A stretch of DNA of 64,000 nt from Paraglaciecola hydrolytica (GCF_001565895.1 NZ_LSNE01000005.1:572665-636664); one strand, 5' to 3'; positions 1 through 6,339 are shown, numbered from the stretch's first letter. Notes: generated from the letters alone by a model not told the origin. A program made the numbers and translations.

Positions 1-391
1 TAGTGACGATTTCTGTAACTGCAATTAATTCTGATTCACTCATATGAGCACGTTGTTCTACATTAAGATATTTGTTGGTCAACAACGTACCTTTATGTAA
101 AAAATGCCAACGCACTAATACCTCTTCTATCGACCAGCTATCAGCCAGGGTTTTATCCACACACAACACCACATGTGTGTGATTACTCATCACTGCAAAA
201 GCCGCAATATCAATGGCAAAAACAGTCCCTAAAAACAACAAACGTTCTTCAACCCAGCCACGACGATGCTCGTAACTTTGCCCGGTAAATTTATCCTCAC
301 CGCACAAAAATGAACGACGAACACACCGGGAAACACAATGGTAATAAGGGGTATCGGTTAAACTGATTTGAGTTTTGCGTGACTGTGGCAT
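1..391 (-). CDS. RAYT-type Y1 transposase, C-terminus outside window
   Basis: Partial gene; about 130 N-terminal residues are present and the frame runs off the left edge. The protein starts MPQSRKTQISLTDTPYYHCV and carries MSNHTHVVL at about residues 84-92. The HTH in this motif matches the HUH-type metal site of IS200/REP-associated tyrosine transposases (Y1_Tnp family); the catalytic tyrosine would lie outside or near the window edge. Members of this family are single-copy, domesticated transposases linked to REP palindromes. It lies just beyond the truncated distal end of the integron and is not itself a cassette. REP-like repeats at 10004-10221 may be its substrates (inference). Family call is confident; REP substrate is not shown. 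Confidence 0.82.
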   Translation of the reverse strand, partial: MPQSRKTQISLTDTPYYHCVSRCVRRSFLCGEDKFTGQSYEHRRGWVEERLLFLGTVFAIDIAAFAVMSNHTHVVLCVDKTLADSWSIEEVLVRWHFLHKGTLLTNKYLNVEQRAHMSESELIAVTEIVT

Positions 392-475
392 GGCGGACCA
401 TCCCTGTTTATGTGAATAACTCAGAGTTTAGAACAGAACAATTTTTTTGCTATTTTAAGATGGGTGTCTTTTTTA

Positions 476-619
476 TTACGATTTATCCAATGGTATGAAT
501 CGGTGAGCCCGCTTATCTTCAGGCATTCCTAATACAGATTTCATTGAATTATGAATGACATCTGAAAGTTGAGATTTAATTGGATTAAGATTTTCTTTAA
601 TTCCATAGATGACGATCAT
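476..619 (-). pseudogene. Truncated tautomerase-family gene (distal cassette remnant)
   Basis: A 47-codon frame starts 18 bases downstream of the last attC. It begins MIVIYGIKENLNPIKSQLSD and continues through MPEDKRAHRFIPLDKS to a stop. This matches the N-terminal third of tautomerase-superfamily (Tautomerase_2-like) proteins, which normally continue with DFYYP or a similar motif and run to about 125-130 residues. The frame stops exactly where homology would continue and runs into A/T-rich sequence next to the transposase gene. The fragment lacks most of the fold, so it is probably non-functional. It marks the breakpoint of the array. Family recognition is from memory; a frameshift rather than deletion is unlikely because no continuation is visible downstream. 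Confidence 0.75.
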
Positions 620-637
620 GCCGAAGCTTCCCTAAAC

Positions 638-751
638 GTATAACGCTTTGCGAAGGGGCGCAGACCGCTGGCTATACTGCGCGAAGCGCCAAGCCAGCGA
701 GTTTGCGTCCCTGCCGCGTCGTTTGCGGCAAACTTACGCAACTTGTTATGA
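638..751 (-). repeat. attC site 17 (most distal)
   Basis: Core sites GTATAAC (638-644) and GTTATGA (745-751) flank an imperfect inverted repeat containing GCGAAG and AACTTACG arms. It ends the cassette carrying the 94-residue exported protein. About 114 bp; a sequence type seen once in the window. Confidence 0.8.
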
Positions 752-754
752 GTC

Positions 755-1039
755 TCATTCACTAGCATGAACAATGCTCATACATTTGTCACCGCATTCA
801 GACAGTACCCGATTGAGGGTATTTACATCAAAACCGATACCTTCAACTTTTGTGCCGTCTTTGAGCCAAAGCTGAATCTCAGTTTCAGACATTCGAACAA
901 TGACTGTGACTTTTCCATTCAGAATGAGATCGCGAACTTCTTCATCGGAAGTTCCTTTGTTCGACGCTGAAGCTACTTCTTTGGCCCCAGCAAAGGATGA
1001 CAGCAAGCAGAGCATTACCAGGATTACTGTGTTTTTCAC
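755..1039 (-). CDS. Cassette: small exported protein of unknown function
   Basis: The 94-residue product starts at a proposed GTG (VKNTVILVMLCLLSSFAGA), which gives a clean Sec signal peptide cleaved after AGA. The longer frame to 1060 would begin inside the upstream attC. The mature part is about 75 residues, acidic, with two cysteines close together (SECGDKC) that may form a disulfide. It was not recognised as any family. The stop lies 3 bases before the attC core, as usual in cassettes. The Shine-Dalgarno sequence is poor. A tiny in-frame-independent ATG reading MSLS* ends on the GTG and could couple translation (inference). Confidence 0.65.
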   Translation of the reverse strand: MKNTVILVMLCLLSSFAGAKEVASASNKGTSDEEVRDLILNGKVTVIVRMSETEIQLWLKDGTKVEGIGFDVNTLNRVLSECGDKCMSIVHASE

Positions 1040-1046
1040 GAGAGAC

Positions 1047-1121
1047 TCATAACGCCCCAAGCAGGGGATTTTATGAGCGTTGTACAGCGAGTAAAATTCC
1101 CGCTGACTTGGCTTGTTATGT
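1047..1121 (-). repeat. attC site 16
   Basis: Degenerate core TCATAAC (1047-1053) and GTTATGT (1115-1121) bound a 75-bp inverted repeat. Internal arms AGCAGGGGATTTTATGAGCG and GCGAGTAAAATTCCCGCT relate it to the sites at 1641, 2328 and 4329. Confidence 0.85.
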
Positions 1122-1123
1122 GC

Positions 1124-1624
1124 CTATTGCGCAGGTTGTTTAATATCATATTTTTTTGTGATGTTTTTAAATATGAACTCCGCATTATAACTAAAGCCAT
1201 TTTTGGGCTTTTCTTTAAAGCATACGATTGTATTAGACGCGCTGGGTTTTGAAATATTATACGTTTGACCGCCACTAGTCGTTGTTGTAGCGTTGCCGTA
1301 TGCGTAATTGCCTGAACCATAAACACTTGCAGTTGTATTCGACGTAGTTGGTGTTGTGTAAGTACTGTTTGACGTAGAAGTATTAGAATTAACAATTACA
1401 AAATATTTGTACCCACTTTGGATGGTTAATTCTGCACTCCTAAGAAGCGTAAAGTCAGCGACACGTTCTTTTGCCGTAAATCCGTTGCCACGAAAAGAAA
1501 CTGTAAAAACATTTTCGTCAAGCTGGGTTTCTGAATAACCACCAGAATAACCACTATTTTGATATGTAGTTGCACAGCCCGATAACAAGATAGACGAGAG
1601 TAATAATACTGGTAGAAATTTCAT
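1124..1624 (-). CDS. Cassette: lipoprotein, CC0125/CC1285-like
   Basis: A 166-residue lipoprotein. The proposed start gives MKFLPVLLLSSILLSGCATT, with a lipobox (LSGC) at residues 14-17 and a good AAAAGGAGTC ribosome site; the longer frame to 1819 crosses an attC and a neighbouring gene. The region after the lipobox (SETQLDENVFTVSFRGNGF, then RVADFTLLRSAELT and GYKYFVIV) matches the CC0125/CC1285 family of small lipoproteins seen in many proteobacteria, function unknown. A Ser/Thr/Asn-rich linker (about residues 85-130) precedes a C-terminal beta-like segment with one cysteine. Probably anchored in the outer membrane and facing the periplasm. Confidence 0.8.
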   Translation of the reverse strand: MKFLPVLLLSSILLSGCATTYQNSGYSGGYSETQLDENVFTVSFRGNGFTAKERVADFTLLRSAELTIQSGYKYFVIVNSNTSTSNSTYTTPTTSNTTASVYGSGNYAYGNATTTTSGGQTYNISKPSASNTIVCFKEKPKNGFSYNAEFIFKNITKKYDIKQPAQ

Positions 1625-1640
1625 GCTGACTCCTTTTGGC

Positions 1641-1727
1641 ACATAACGCTTAATATAACTGGAAAATACGAGCGTTTTTGCAACGAAGTTGCAGCGAGTA
1701 GTTTTCCAGTTTATGTTTTTGTTAGGT
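1641..1727 (-). repeat. attC site 15
   Basis: Core sites ACATAAC (1641-1647) and GTTAGGT (1721-1727). The arms TGGAAAATACGAGCG and GCGAGTAGTTTTCCA are near-perfect inverted repeats. Closely similar to the site at 2328-2402. Confidence 0.92.
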
Positions 1728-1979
1728 GCGCTGTACATTTTTAAACTGATTTGCCACATAGGCTGCAACTGGGGAAAGCGTAAATAAAATAGTTGGCACG
1801 AATATACCTCCTGCAACAAATAGAATAATACTACCCACTAAACTGAGAACTGCGATACCAGCCCAGCCCATACAAATCATTAAAACTTTTTGGTCGTTAC
1901 TTTCTGATTTCCAAACACGCCACGACATCGCTGAAAACACCAATAACATTATAAATGGTAAATAATTTGATAATTCCAT
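1722..1979 (-). CDS. Cassette: small integral membrane protein
   Basis: An 85-residue hydrophobic protein. The ATG at 1979 (MELSNYLPFIMLLVFSAMSW) is preceded by AAAGGAGAG at good spacing; a longer start at 1997 would overlap the attC core. Three hydrophobic stretches are visible, at about residues 5-21, 34-52 and 55-78, with a charged loop SESNDQK after the first. No catalytic motif is seen and the family is not recognised. Likely an inner-membrane protein. The stop codon lies within the GTTA of the next attC, confirming that it is a cassette gene. Confidence 0.75.
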   Translation of the reverse strand: MELSNYLPFIMLLVFSAMSWRVWKSESNDQKVLMICMGWAGIAVLSLVGSIILFVAGGIFVPTILFTLSPVAAYVANQFKNVQRT

Positions 1980-1995
1980 TTGACTCTCCTTTAGC

Positions 1996-2053
1996 ACCTA
2001 ACGCCCAAAGCAACCGCGCGGCTTTTTGCGTCGGGTGCCTTTGCTTGTTATTG
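1996..2053 (-). repeat. attC site 14, short
   Basis: Core sites ACCTAAC (1996-2002) and GTTATTG (2047-2053; last position off consensus). At 58 bp it is the shortest attC in the array, with arms CCCAAAGCA and TGCCTTTGCTT. It closes the apparently gene-less cassette to its right. Confidence 0.75.
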
Positions 2054-2327
2054 CGCCAACCTTTGCACTTTCGCGGCTTGCCGCCTGCCCTGTTTGCACA
2101 ACAACGTGATTAAAATTATTACCCGTAGACTAAACCAACCTAGATTAAAACTGCAACGGATAAGTGACTGTTTGGCTGAACAAATTTGAATAAAAGCGCT
2201 GGTCGTTTAAAAGATTGTTGGTTTAAAAACTGAAAGGACAATTACCAAAAAGAGCACTGGCCAACCAAAACCTAATGAAGCTAAACCCCAGCTACCAACA
2301 TCAAAAAACAATTAAAAAGCAAAAGCG
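2054..2327 (-). other. ORF-less cassette body
   Basis: A 274-bp stretch between two attC sites with no convincing gene on either strand. On the minus strand a TTG-initiated frame of about 34 codons from about 2308 reads as a hydrophobic peptide (VGSWGLASLGFGWPVLFLV), but it has no ribosome site, so it may be a decayed membrane-protein gene. The rest is A+T-rich. Gene-less cassettes are known in chromosomal integrons and can carry promoters or small RNAs; none could be identified here. Confidence 0.55.
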
Positions 2328-2402
2328 CTATAACGCTTAATATAACGGGAAAATACGAGCGCTTTACAGCGAGTAGTTTTCCCGTTGATGTTTTTGTTAG
2401 GC
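2328..2402 (-). repeat. attC site 13
   Basis: Core sites CTATAAC (2328-2334, first base off consensus) and GTTAGGC (2396-2402) enclose arms CGGGAAAATACGAGCGCT and AGCGAGTAGTTTTCCCG. Same family as the sites at 1641 and 4329. Confidence 0.9.
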
Positions 2403-2810
2403 ATTGCCCGCCTGCGCCTTGATAATTTTGTACTGATTGTTCCACCAGACTACAAGCTCTGCGTGCTGTTCGTGGCTGACCCAAGTGAGATTTTCCTCGT
2501 CTTGTGGGTTTCCACCAAAAATTAATGGCTTCAAATACCATTTTACTTTGCCTGTGAATCGCTCATCGGATTCAAGGGATAAGTCTTCTGGAAAAAAGAA
2601 CGGCACAATCATTTTTGGATCAATGGGAATGGTCGGTAGCGAACACATGACACCAGTAGGGCTGATTACAATCAAGTCGTCCCACCCCCGCAGGCCAACA
2701 AGCGTATAGCCGGGCAAATATTGAGACAATTCGTATTTTGACGAAGCCAATGCACTCTCAGCTTCAGTGAACACGACTATGTACTCGTCGTTGAGCCAAC
2801 CTTCATTCAT
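2397..2810 (-). CDS. Cassette: SUKH/SMI1-like protein (tentative)
   Basis: A 137-residue soluble acidic protein. It contains YLPGYTLVGLRGWDDLIVIS early on and ends with FGGNPQDEENLTWVSHEQHA then LVVWWNNQYK. The layout of a central glycine/Trp motif and a C-terminal amphipathic helix resembles small SMI1/KNR4 (SUKH) immunity-type proteins, but the similarity is by eye and weak. No signal peptide or membrane segment. The stop codon is within the attC GTTA. The start ATG at 2810 lies just inside the cassette boundary and has little Shine-Dalgarno sequence. If SUKH is right, it would be an orphan immunity gene, as no toxin is adjacent. Confidence 0.6.
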   Translation of the reverse strand: MNEGWLNDEYIVVFTEAESALASSKYELSQYLPGYTLVGLRGWDDLIVISPTGVMCSLPTIPIDPKMIVPFFFPEDLSLESDERFTGKVKWYLKPLIFGGNPQDEENLTWVSHEQHAELVVWWNNQYKIIKAQAGNA

Positions 2811-2818
2811 ATAGGGAT

Positions 2819-2917
2819 GCCTAACGCCCGCTTAAACGGAAAAATATTGTTGGCTAAAATGTTGAACGGAGTGAAAACAGCCAACTGTATTTTTTCCGTT
2901 TGAAGCGCTTGTTAAGT
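2819..2917 (-). repeat. attC site 12
   Basis: Core sites GCCTAAC (2819-2825) and GTTAAGT (2911-2917). Inner arms TTGTTGGCTAAAATG and ACAGCCAACTG place it in the family of sites 7682, 7276 and 6713. Confidence 0.92.
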
Positions 2918-2919
2918 GT

Positions 2920-3231
2920 TTACAGCCAAGGAGTAGCTATTTCTTGATAACCGCCAAGCATACCTATATTGCCGTAATTTCCTGGGTTACCATAATTACC
3001 AACATTACCGTAGTTCCCATAGTTACCGTAATTTACGTTTTGATGACCAGAATTACGGTTGTACATTAACCTATTCTTTTGAACAAGCTCACCAAGATAG
3101 CGGCCATTCATATCAATAAAAATATTCTGCTGCTCTAAAAAGTGACCTATATTTTGGCCGCTTGGGGCATGTAATTGACCATTAACAAAATTTGCAATGT
3201 GCTGGCCTTTACTGTTGAACAAAAACTCCAT
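2920..3231 (-). CDS. Cassette: 4-fold beta flower protein
   Basis: A 103-residue protein starting MEFLFNSKGQHIANFVNGQL after an AAAAGGAGA ribosome site; the frame extends to 3252 but that start overlaps the attC. Residues 1-60 consist of short repeated beta strands of the type NxxGxxIAxFxxG / xxxIFIDxNGRYLGELV. This matches the small 4-fold beta flower family, whose role is unknown. The C-terminal third is low complexity, with repeated NYG triplets (NYGNYGNYGNVGNYGNPGNY), and is probably a disordered or adhesive tail. No signal peptide. The repeat-rich tail is unusual for this family (impression, not measured). Confidence 0.75.
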   Translation of the reverse strand: MEFLFNSKGQHIANFVNGQLHAPSGQNIGHFLEQQNIFIDMNGRYLGELVQKNRLMYNRNSGHQNVNYGNYGNYGNVGNYGNPGNYGNIGMLGGYQEIATPWL

Positions 3232-3250
3232 AGTCGATTCTCCTTTTGAC

Positions 3251-3381
3251 ACTTAACGCCGAGCTAAGCGGCAGTTTTTAAGTTGTGGTTTTGTGAAATA
3301 CTTTTGCGCAGCAAAACCACAAAAGCGCGACTTAAAAACTGTCCAGCGCCGAAGGCGCGGTGCTTGAGCGATTTGTTATGT
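3251..3381 (-). repeat. attC site 11, long
   Basis: Core sites ACTTAAC (3251-3257) and GTTATGT (3375-3381). At 131 bp it has long arms (CGAGCTAAGCGGCAGTTTTT, and the matching AAAACTGTCC half) and an inner GCAAAACCACAAA inverted pair. Nearly the same sequence as the site at 3806-3938. Confidence 0.92.
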
Positions 3382-3403
3382 AATTTTTTGCTTGCGAAAG
3401 CCT

Positions 3404-3790
3404 CTACAGCCATTTTTCATATGCTAAATAAGCTAAGTACACCACTAAAAGAGTACGAATCACAATACTGTATATGGAGTAGCCTAGTTTGATTTCACTT
3501 TGTTCATACTCGAACCCCAAGAACTTAAATGGGTTTGCCCATGGATTAAACCCAAACTGATAGTTACCAGTTGCAGTTACGAGCTGAAGAACGTTGACAG
3601 GAATAAACAACTGTTTTGCTTTGTATAAGTGAGCGGATTCAATTTCTGAGAATGGAATTTTCCAACTACCGCACTCAACACGATCATCATAGACTTTGAA
3701 CATAGCTCGTTTAGCAGCAACCCAATTATGTGAGTATCTAGGTTCTTTGTCTTCTCGATTTGTTGCTTTACAAAAACACTTGTACTTCAT
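3404..3790 (-). CDS. Cassette: conserved hypothetical protein with C-terminal membrane segment
   Basis: A 128-residue protein starting MKYKCFCKATNREDKEP after a GAGGGAATGA ribosome site. The middle (FKVYDDRVECGSWKIPFSEI, then LQLVTATGNYQFGFNPW) has the alternating pattern of a small beta-barrel resembling bacterial PH-like domains. A hydrophobic helix follows at about residues 104-123 (YSIYSIVIRTLLVVYLAYLA). Similar proteins are common in chromosomal integrons (from memory); function is unknown. Two cysteines (CFC) near the N-terminus could bind metal or be incidental. Probably membrane-tethered with the N-terminal domain in the cytoplasm. Confidence 0.72.
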   Translation of the reverse strand: MKYKCFCKATNREDKEPRYSHNWVAAKRAMFKVYDDRVECGSWKIPFSEIESAHLYKAKQLFIPVNVLQLVTATGNYQFGFNPWANPFKFLGFEYEQSEIKLGYSIYSIVIRTLLVVYLAYLAYEKWL

Positions 3791-3805
3791 TCATTCCCTC
3801 GCGAG

Positions 3806-3938
3806 ACATAACGCCGAGCTAAGCGGCAGTTTTTAAGGCGTAGTTTTGTGGAATACTTTTGCGCAGCAAAACCACAAAACTGCGACTTAAAAACTGTCCA
3901 AGGAGCGTAGCGACTGATGCTTGAGCGACTTGTTATGC
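3806..3938 (-). repeat. attC site 10, long
   Basis: Core sites ACATAAC (3806-3812) and GTTATGC (3932-3938). At 133 bp it is the longest site in the array. Near-duplicate of the site at 3251-3381, differing mainly near the loop and in the right arm. Confidence 0.92.
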
Positions 3939-3945
3939 ATATTTT

Positions 3946-4251
3946 CTATTGCCTTACTCTATTAAGTTCCTGTCTAATTTTTCTTGAAACAATGGCAGGA
4001 ATAATAAACGCATTTACAAAAAGTACGTACAAAAAAATACTTTTCAAGAAAGAGTGGATGAAGGCGCCAAAGAATTCTAATTCTTTTGAATAAGCATTGA
4101 TTGCAAATGCGTGCATTAGAGCAAGCATTAAAAGGGCTAGCCAAGGAATAATTGAGCCCCAACTTGAAAGAAAATACTTATACCAAAGTTTTTTCGCTTC
4201 CTCTCTTGATAGGGATTCTTGCAACGATAAGTCTTTGATTGAAAAATACAT
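3946..4251 (-). CDS. Cassette: small membrane protein
   Basis: A 101-residue protein. The ATG at 4251 (MYFSIKDLSLQESLSREEAK) has a GGAG seven bases upstream; the longer TTG frame to 4257 adds only two codons. The N-terminal 30 residues are charged and soluble. Two hydrophobic segments follow, at about residues 31-52 (WGSIIPWLALLMLALMHAFA) and 66-90 (SFLKSIFLYVLFVNAFIIPA). The tail RKIRQELNRVRQ is basic. Family not recognised. Markedly A+T-rich compared with the chromosomal genes further right, suggesting a different origin. Confidence 0.72.
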   Translation of the reverse strand: MYFSIKDLSLQESLSREEAKKLWYKYFLSSWGSIIPWLALLMLALMHAFAINAYSKELEFFGAFIHSFLKSIFLYVLFVNAFIIPAIVSRKIRQELNRVRQ

Positions 4252-4328
4252 TATCAAACTCCATGATTTCGCTAATAAAAAATTAAACCTTTATACCTTC
4301 GAATTTTTGATGATCCCGTTCTAGCTTT

Positions 4329-4406
4329 GCATAACGCTTAACATATGGGGATTTTAGGAGCGCTTTACCAGCGAGTAAAATTCCCACCATGATGTTTTTG
4401 TTAGGT
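4329..4406 (-). repeat. attC site 9
   Basis: Core sites GCATAAC (4329-4335) and GTTAGGT (4400-4406), with arms GGGGATTTTAGGAGCGCTTT and GCGAGTAAAATTCCC. Same family as sites 1641 and 2328. Confidence 0.9.
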
Positions 4407-4811
4407 AACACTTTTACCAGACATATATATTTTAAACAAATGATAAATAGCGACAAGAAATGGCGCTAAAAAGAAATAAATAAAAAAACAAATATCAAAG
4501 TTTGTAGTGCTTTTATTTAACTCTGGAATGTTGCTAAGTGCGACATACGAAATAGTTAATATACCTGTGATTAAAAAATACATTCGCAGATTTTTAGAAA
4601 TAGAAAAATTAAATAAGATAGATAACATACCTATATAACCAAGAAATCCTGCTATAGGTACGAACATCAAAGGAAATGAAAAATCATAGGTTTTATCAAA
4701 TATAAGAGTAAAAGAAATACCTAGGGGGATAAACGAAAGTAATAACAATATTGTTGTTGGTACAAGCCCAAACAGTATTACCCACAATTTAGAATACATA
4801 CGCAGATCCAT
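4401..4811 (-). CDS. Cassette: four-helix membrane protein
   Basis: A 136-residue hydrophobic protein starting MDLRMYSKLWVILFGLVPTT. Four hydrophobic segments are visible at about residues 8-34, 45-66, 74-92 and 106-127, with short loops and a basic C-terminus. No family recognised. Very A+T-rich. The stop codon is formed within the GTTA of the flanking attC. The second methionine (residue 5) is an alternative start; neither has a strong ribosome site. Confidence 0.7.
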   Translation of the reverse strand: MDLRMYSKLWVILFGLVPTTILLLLSFIPLGISFTLIFDKTYDFSFPLMFVPIAGFLGYIGMLSILFNFSISKNLRMYFLITGILTISYVALSNIPELNKSTTNFDICFFIYFFLAPFLVAIYHLFKIYMSGKSVT

Positions 4812-4818
4812 CTGTGTT

Positions 4819-4888
4819 ACCTAACGCTAAGCTAAATGGACCGAAAAGCCGCAGGCTTTTTGTGTCCATTTTGAGCGCTTTGTTAGAT
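4819..4888 (-). repeat. attC site 8
   Basis: Core sites ACCTAAC (4819-4825) and GTTAGAT (4882-4888) enclose a 70-bp site. The hairpin arms are AAATGGACC...AAAAGCC and GGCTTTTTGTGTCCATTT. Unlike the other families in this array. Confidence 0.9.
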
Positions 4889-4893
4889 GCTTT

Positions 4894-5298
4894 TTATTTA
4901 TTTCGCATTCTGCCTTTTGCGTCAGGGATCGCGCGGTTACCCGGCGCAATACTTACCATACGACCATCAGGCCCTTGTAAGCCTCGGTGACCTGCCCGTA
5001 TTGCAACCATTCTTCCGTCAGAACCTTGCAGGCCTCTAGCACCACTGGGAATTTCCACCATACGCCCATCACTACCTTGTAAGCCTCTAGCTCCGGAACG
5101 AATTGCAACCATTCGCCCATCAGAACCTTGCAGTCCTCGGCCACCGGAAGGAATTGCGACCATGTGCCCATCACTTCCTTGTAATCCTCGTCCGTTCGGA
5201 GGTATTGGAACCATGCGACCATTAGAACCTTGAAGGCCTCGATAGCCATCGGGGATTACAATTTGCTTTCCGTCACTTCCGGCGAGCTTCCGTTTCAT
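4894..5298 (-). CDS. Cassette: 17-residue tandem-repeat protein
   Basis: A 134-residue protein with a clear ATG after AAGGAGAATTT. It is made of six consecutive 17-residue repeats of the form RGLQGSDGRMVAIxSGx (about residues 20-121), with a degenerate unit at each end (AGSDGKQIVIPDG and ipDAKGRMRNK). Each unit is 51 bp, so the gene is also a DNA minisatellite that could gain or lose units in frame. The G-S/P-D-G turn followed by a short RMVxI strand suggests a beta-solenoid or beta-hairpin stack (inference). No signal peptide, cysteine or membrane segment. Not recognised as a named family. Confidence 0.8.
   Translation of the reverse strand: MKRKLAGSDGKQIVIPDGYRGLQGSNGRMVPIPPNGRGLQGSDGHMVAIPSGGRGLQGSDGRMVAIRSGARGLQGSDGRMVEIPSGARGLQGSDGRMVAIRAGHRGLQGPDGRMVSIAPGNRAIPDAKGRMRNK
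4938..5243 (-). repeat. 51-bp in-frame tandem repeats
   Basis: Six 51-bp units inside the cassette gene above, each encoding a variant of RGLQGSDGRMVAI plus four residues. On the plus strand the recurring pieces are CCTTG(C/T)A(A/G)(G/T)CCTC and CCATNCGNCCATC. Units diverge mainly at codon third positions and at the xSGx linker, implying selection for the protein sequence. Confidence 0.85.
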
Positions 5299-5329
5299 AA
5301 ATTCTCCTTAAGTGTATTTTATGCTGCGC

Positions 5330-5443
5330 ATCTAACGCAGAGTGCAGCTGCATTTTGGTTGGCGTGGAATTTTGTGTAAAATGGCGAAGCCATACACAAA
5401 ATGGAGCGACGACCAAAATGTCAGCTGGCACATATTGTTATGC
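5330..5443 (-). repeat. attC site 7
   Basis: Core sites ATCTAAC (5330-5336) and GTTATGC (5437-5443) bound a 114-bp site with arms AGTGCAGCTGCATTTTGGTT and GACCAAAATGTCAGCTGGCA and an inner ATTTTGTGTAAAATGGCG / ACACAAAAT pair. Confidence 0.9.
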
Positions 5444-5737
5444 AGTTGCATTTTCAACAGGAAGAAGTAAATAATTACTACTTGATCCATTTTTTCGCGA
5501 ATCTTTATAAGGTGCGTAATCTGAAGACTGATAAAATTCTAATGCCTTTTCTTTTGAAGAAAACTCAGCAACAAGAGTATATTGAGGTTTATTATCTCCT
5601 TCTAATAATTCAATATTTGAAGTTCTAGTTAAATACTTACCACCAAACTTTGATAACAATGGAGTCACCTTAAGCAGATACTCTTGTACCCACGATGGAT
5701 TAGTAATATTGGTCTCGACTATCATAAAGTATTTCAT
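5438..5737 (-). CDS. Cassette: DUF1330-family protein
   Basis: A 99-residue soluble protein starting MKYFMIVETNITNPSWVQEY after an AAGGAATAAT site. The order of an N-terminal strand, NPSWVQEYLLKVTPLLSKFGGKYL, the central PQYTLVAEFSSKEKALEFY and the final DSRKNGSSSNYLLL fits DUF1330, a dimeric alpha-beta barrel fold related to antibiotic-biosynthesis monooxygenases. The biochemical role of DUF1330 is unknown. Length is typical for the family. The stop codon sits in the attC GTTA. Confidence 0.82.
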   Translation of the reverse strand: MKYFMIVETNITNPSWVQEYLLKVTPLLSKFGGKYLTRTSNIELLEGDNKPQYTLVAEFSSKEKALEFYQSSDYAPYKDSRKNGSSSNYLLLPVENATA

Positions 5738-5791
5738 ATTATTCCTTGTGTAAAAAATTTAATTATTTAGAGTTCACTCACTCTTATTGAT

Positions 5792-5879
5792 GCATAACAC
5801 CCCAAATAAACGGTGCGCCCGACAACGTCAAGAAGAGAGCAAGTGTACATGCGCATCCGTTTCATTTGATTTGTTAGCT
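5792..5879 (-). repeat. attC site 6
   Basis: Core sites GCATAAC (5792-5798) and GTTAGCT (5873-5879) enclose an 88-bp site with arms AAATAAACGG(TG)CGC and GCGCATCCGTTTCATTT. Confidence 0.88.
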
Positions 5880-5881
5880 TT

Positions 5882-6214
5882 CTACTCTGTACTCAAAACG
5901 AGTTTGTCAGTTTCGACTAAAATACCGCTATCAATTGACTTCAAGATAATCTCTCCTGATTCCGCGCTAAACGTGTCCATATGTATTTTCACGTTACCAC
6001 TATATGTAGTTACGCCGTTTATAGTTGAAACTTTATCAGCAGTTATTTCCAATGCCTCATTCGGCAAAAATGACAATTCCACTTCACCTATAAATGTTCG
6101 GGTTAAACCATCAGGTGATACTGAAACCTGTTTGGATGATATCGACGTTTCATTTGCCATCAAAATCGATGACGAGAAAAGTAGAGTTGCAACTAACATC
6201 TTGTACGTTTTCAT
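5882..6214 (-). CDS. Cassette: exported LptA/OstA-like protein
   Basis: A 110-residue protein starting MKTYKMLVATLLFSSSILMA, a Sec signal peptide cleaved near MANE. Two beta-repeat units follow, with the pattern LEITADKVSTINGVTTYSGN and VKIHMDTFSAESGEIILKS. This resembles the OstA/LptA periplasmic beta-jellyroll, in which LptA bridges lipopolysaccharide across the envelope. It is shorter than LptA (about 180 residues) and lacks most of the repeats, so a true lipopolysaccharide role is doubtful. Translation signal AGAAGGATTTAAC is good. Assignment by pattern only. Confidence 0.65.
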   Translation of the reverse strand: MKTYKMLVATLLFSSSILMANETSISSKQVSVSPDGLTRTFIGEVELSFLPNEALEITADKVSTINGVTTYSGNVKIHMDTFSAESGEIILKSIDSGILVETDKLVLSTE

Positions 6215-6261
6215 GTTAAATCCTTCTATTATTTAAAACGAGTTACTGTGGTAAATCAAAA

Positions 6262-6337
6262 AGCTAACGCTTTTGGAAGGGGCAGCGTTGTGGCGAAGCC
6301 ACGCTTTTAGCTGTCCCACTTGCCAAACTTGTTAAAT
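6262..6337 (-). repeat. attC site 5
   Basis: Core sites AGCTAAC (6262-6268) and GTTAAAT (6331-6337), with arms TTTTGGAAGGGGCAGCGTTGT and AGCTGTCCCACTTGCCAAA. 76 bp, singleton type. Confidence 0.85.
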
Positions 6338-6339
6338 GC

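Noticed and set aside
2281-2541. 86-codon minus-strand frame
   Set aside because: It crosses an attC site and lies in another frame of the 2397-2810 gene.
4938-5243. Tandem 51-bp repeats as a CRISPR array
   Set aside because: Units are contiguous and coding, with no unique spacers and no cas genes nearby.
4953-5249. 98-codon alternative frame inside the repeat cassette gene
   Set aside because: It is a shifted reading of the same 51-bp repeats. The other frame has a ribosome site, starts correctly and gives a regular 17-residue repeat.
5787-6236. 149-codon plus-strand frame
   Set aside because: It runs antisense to the LptA-like gene and includes an attC; no ribosome site.
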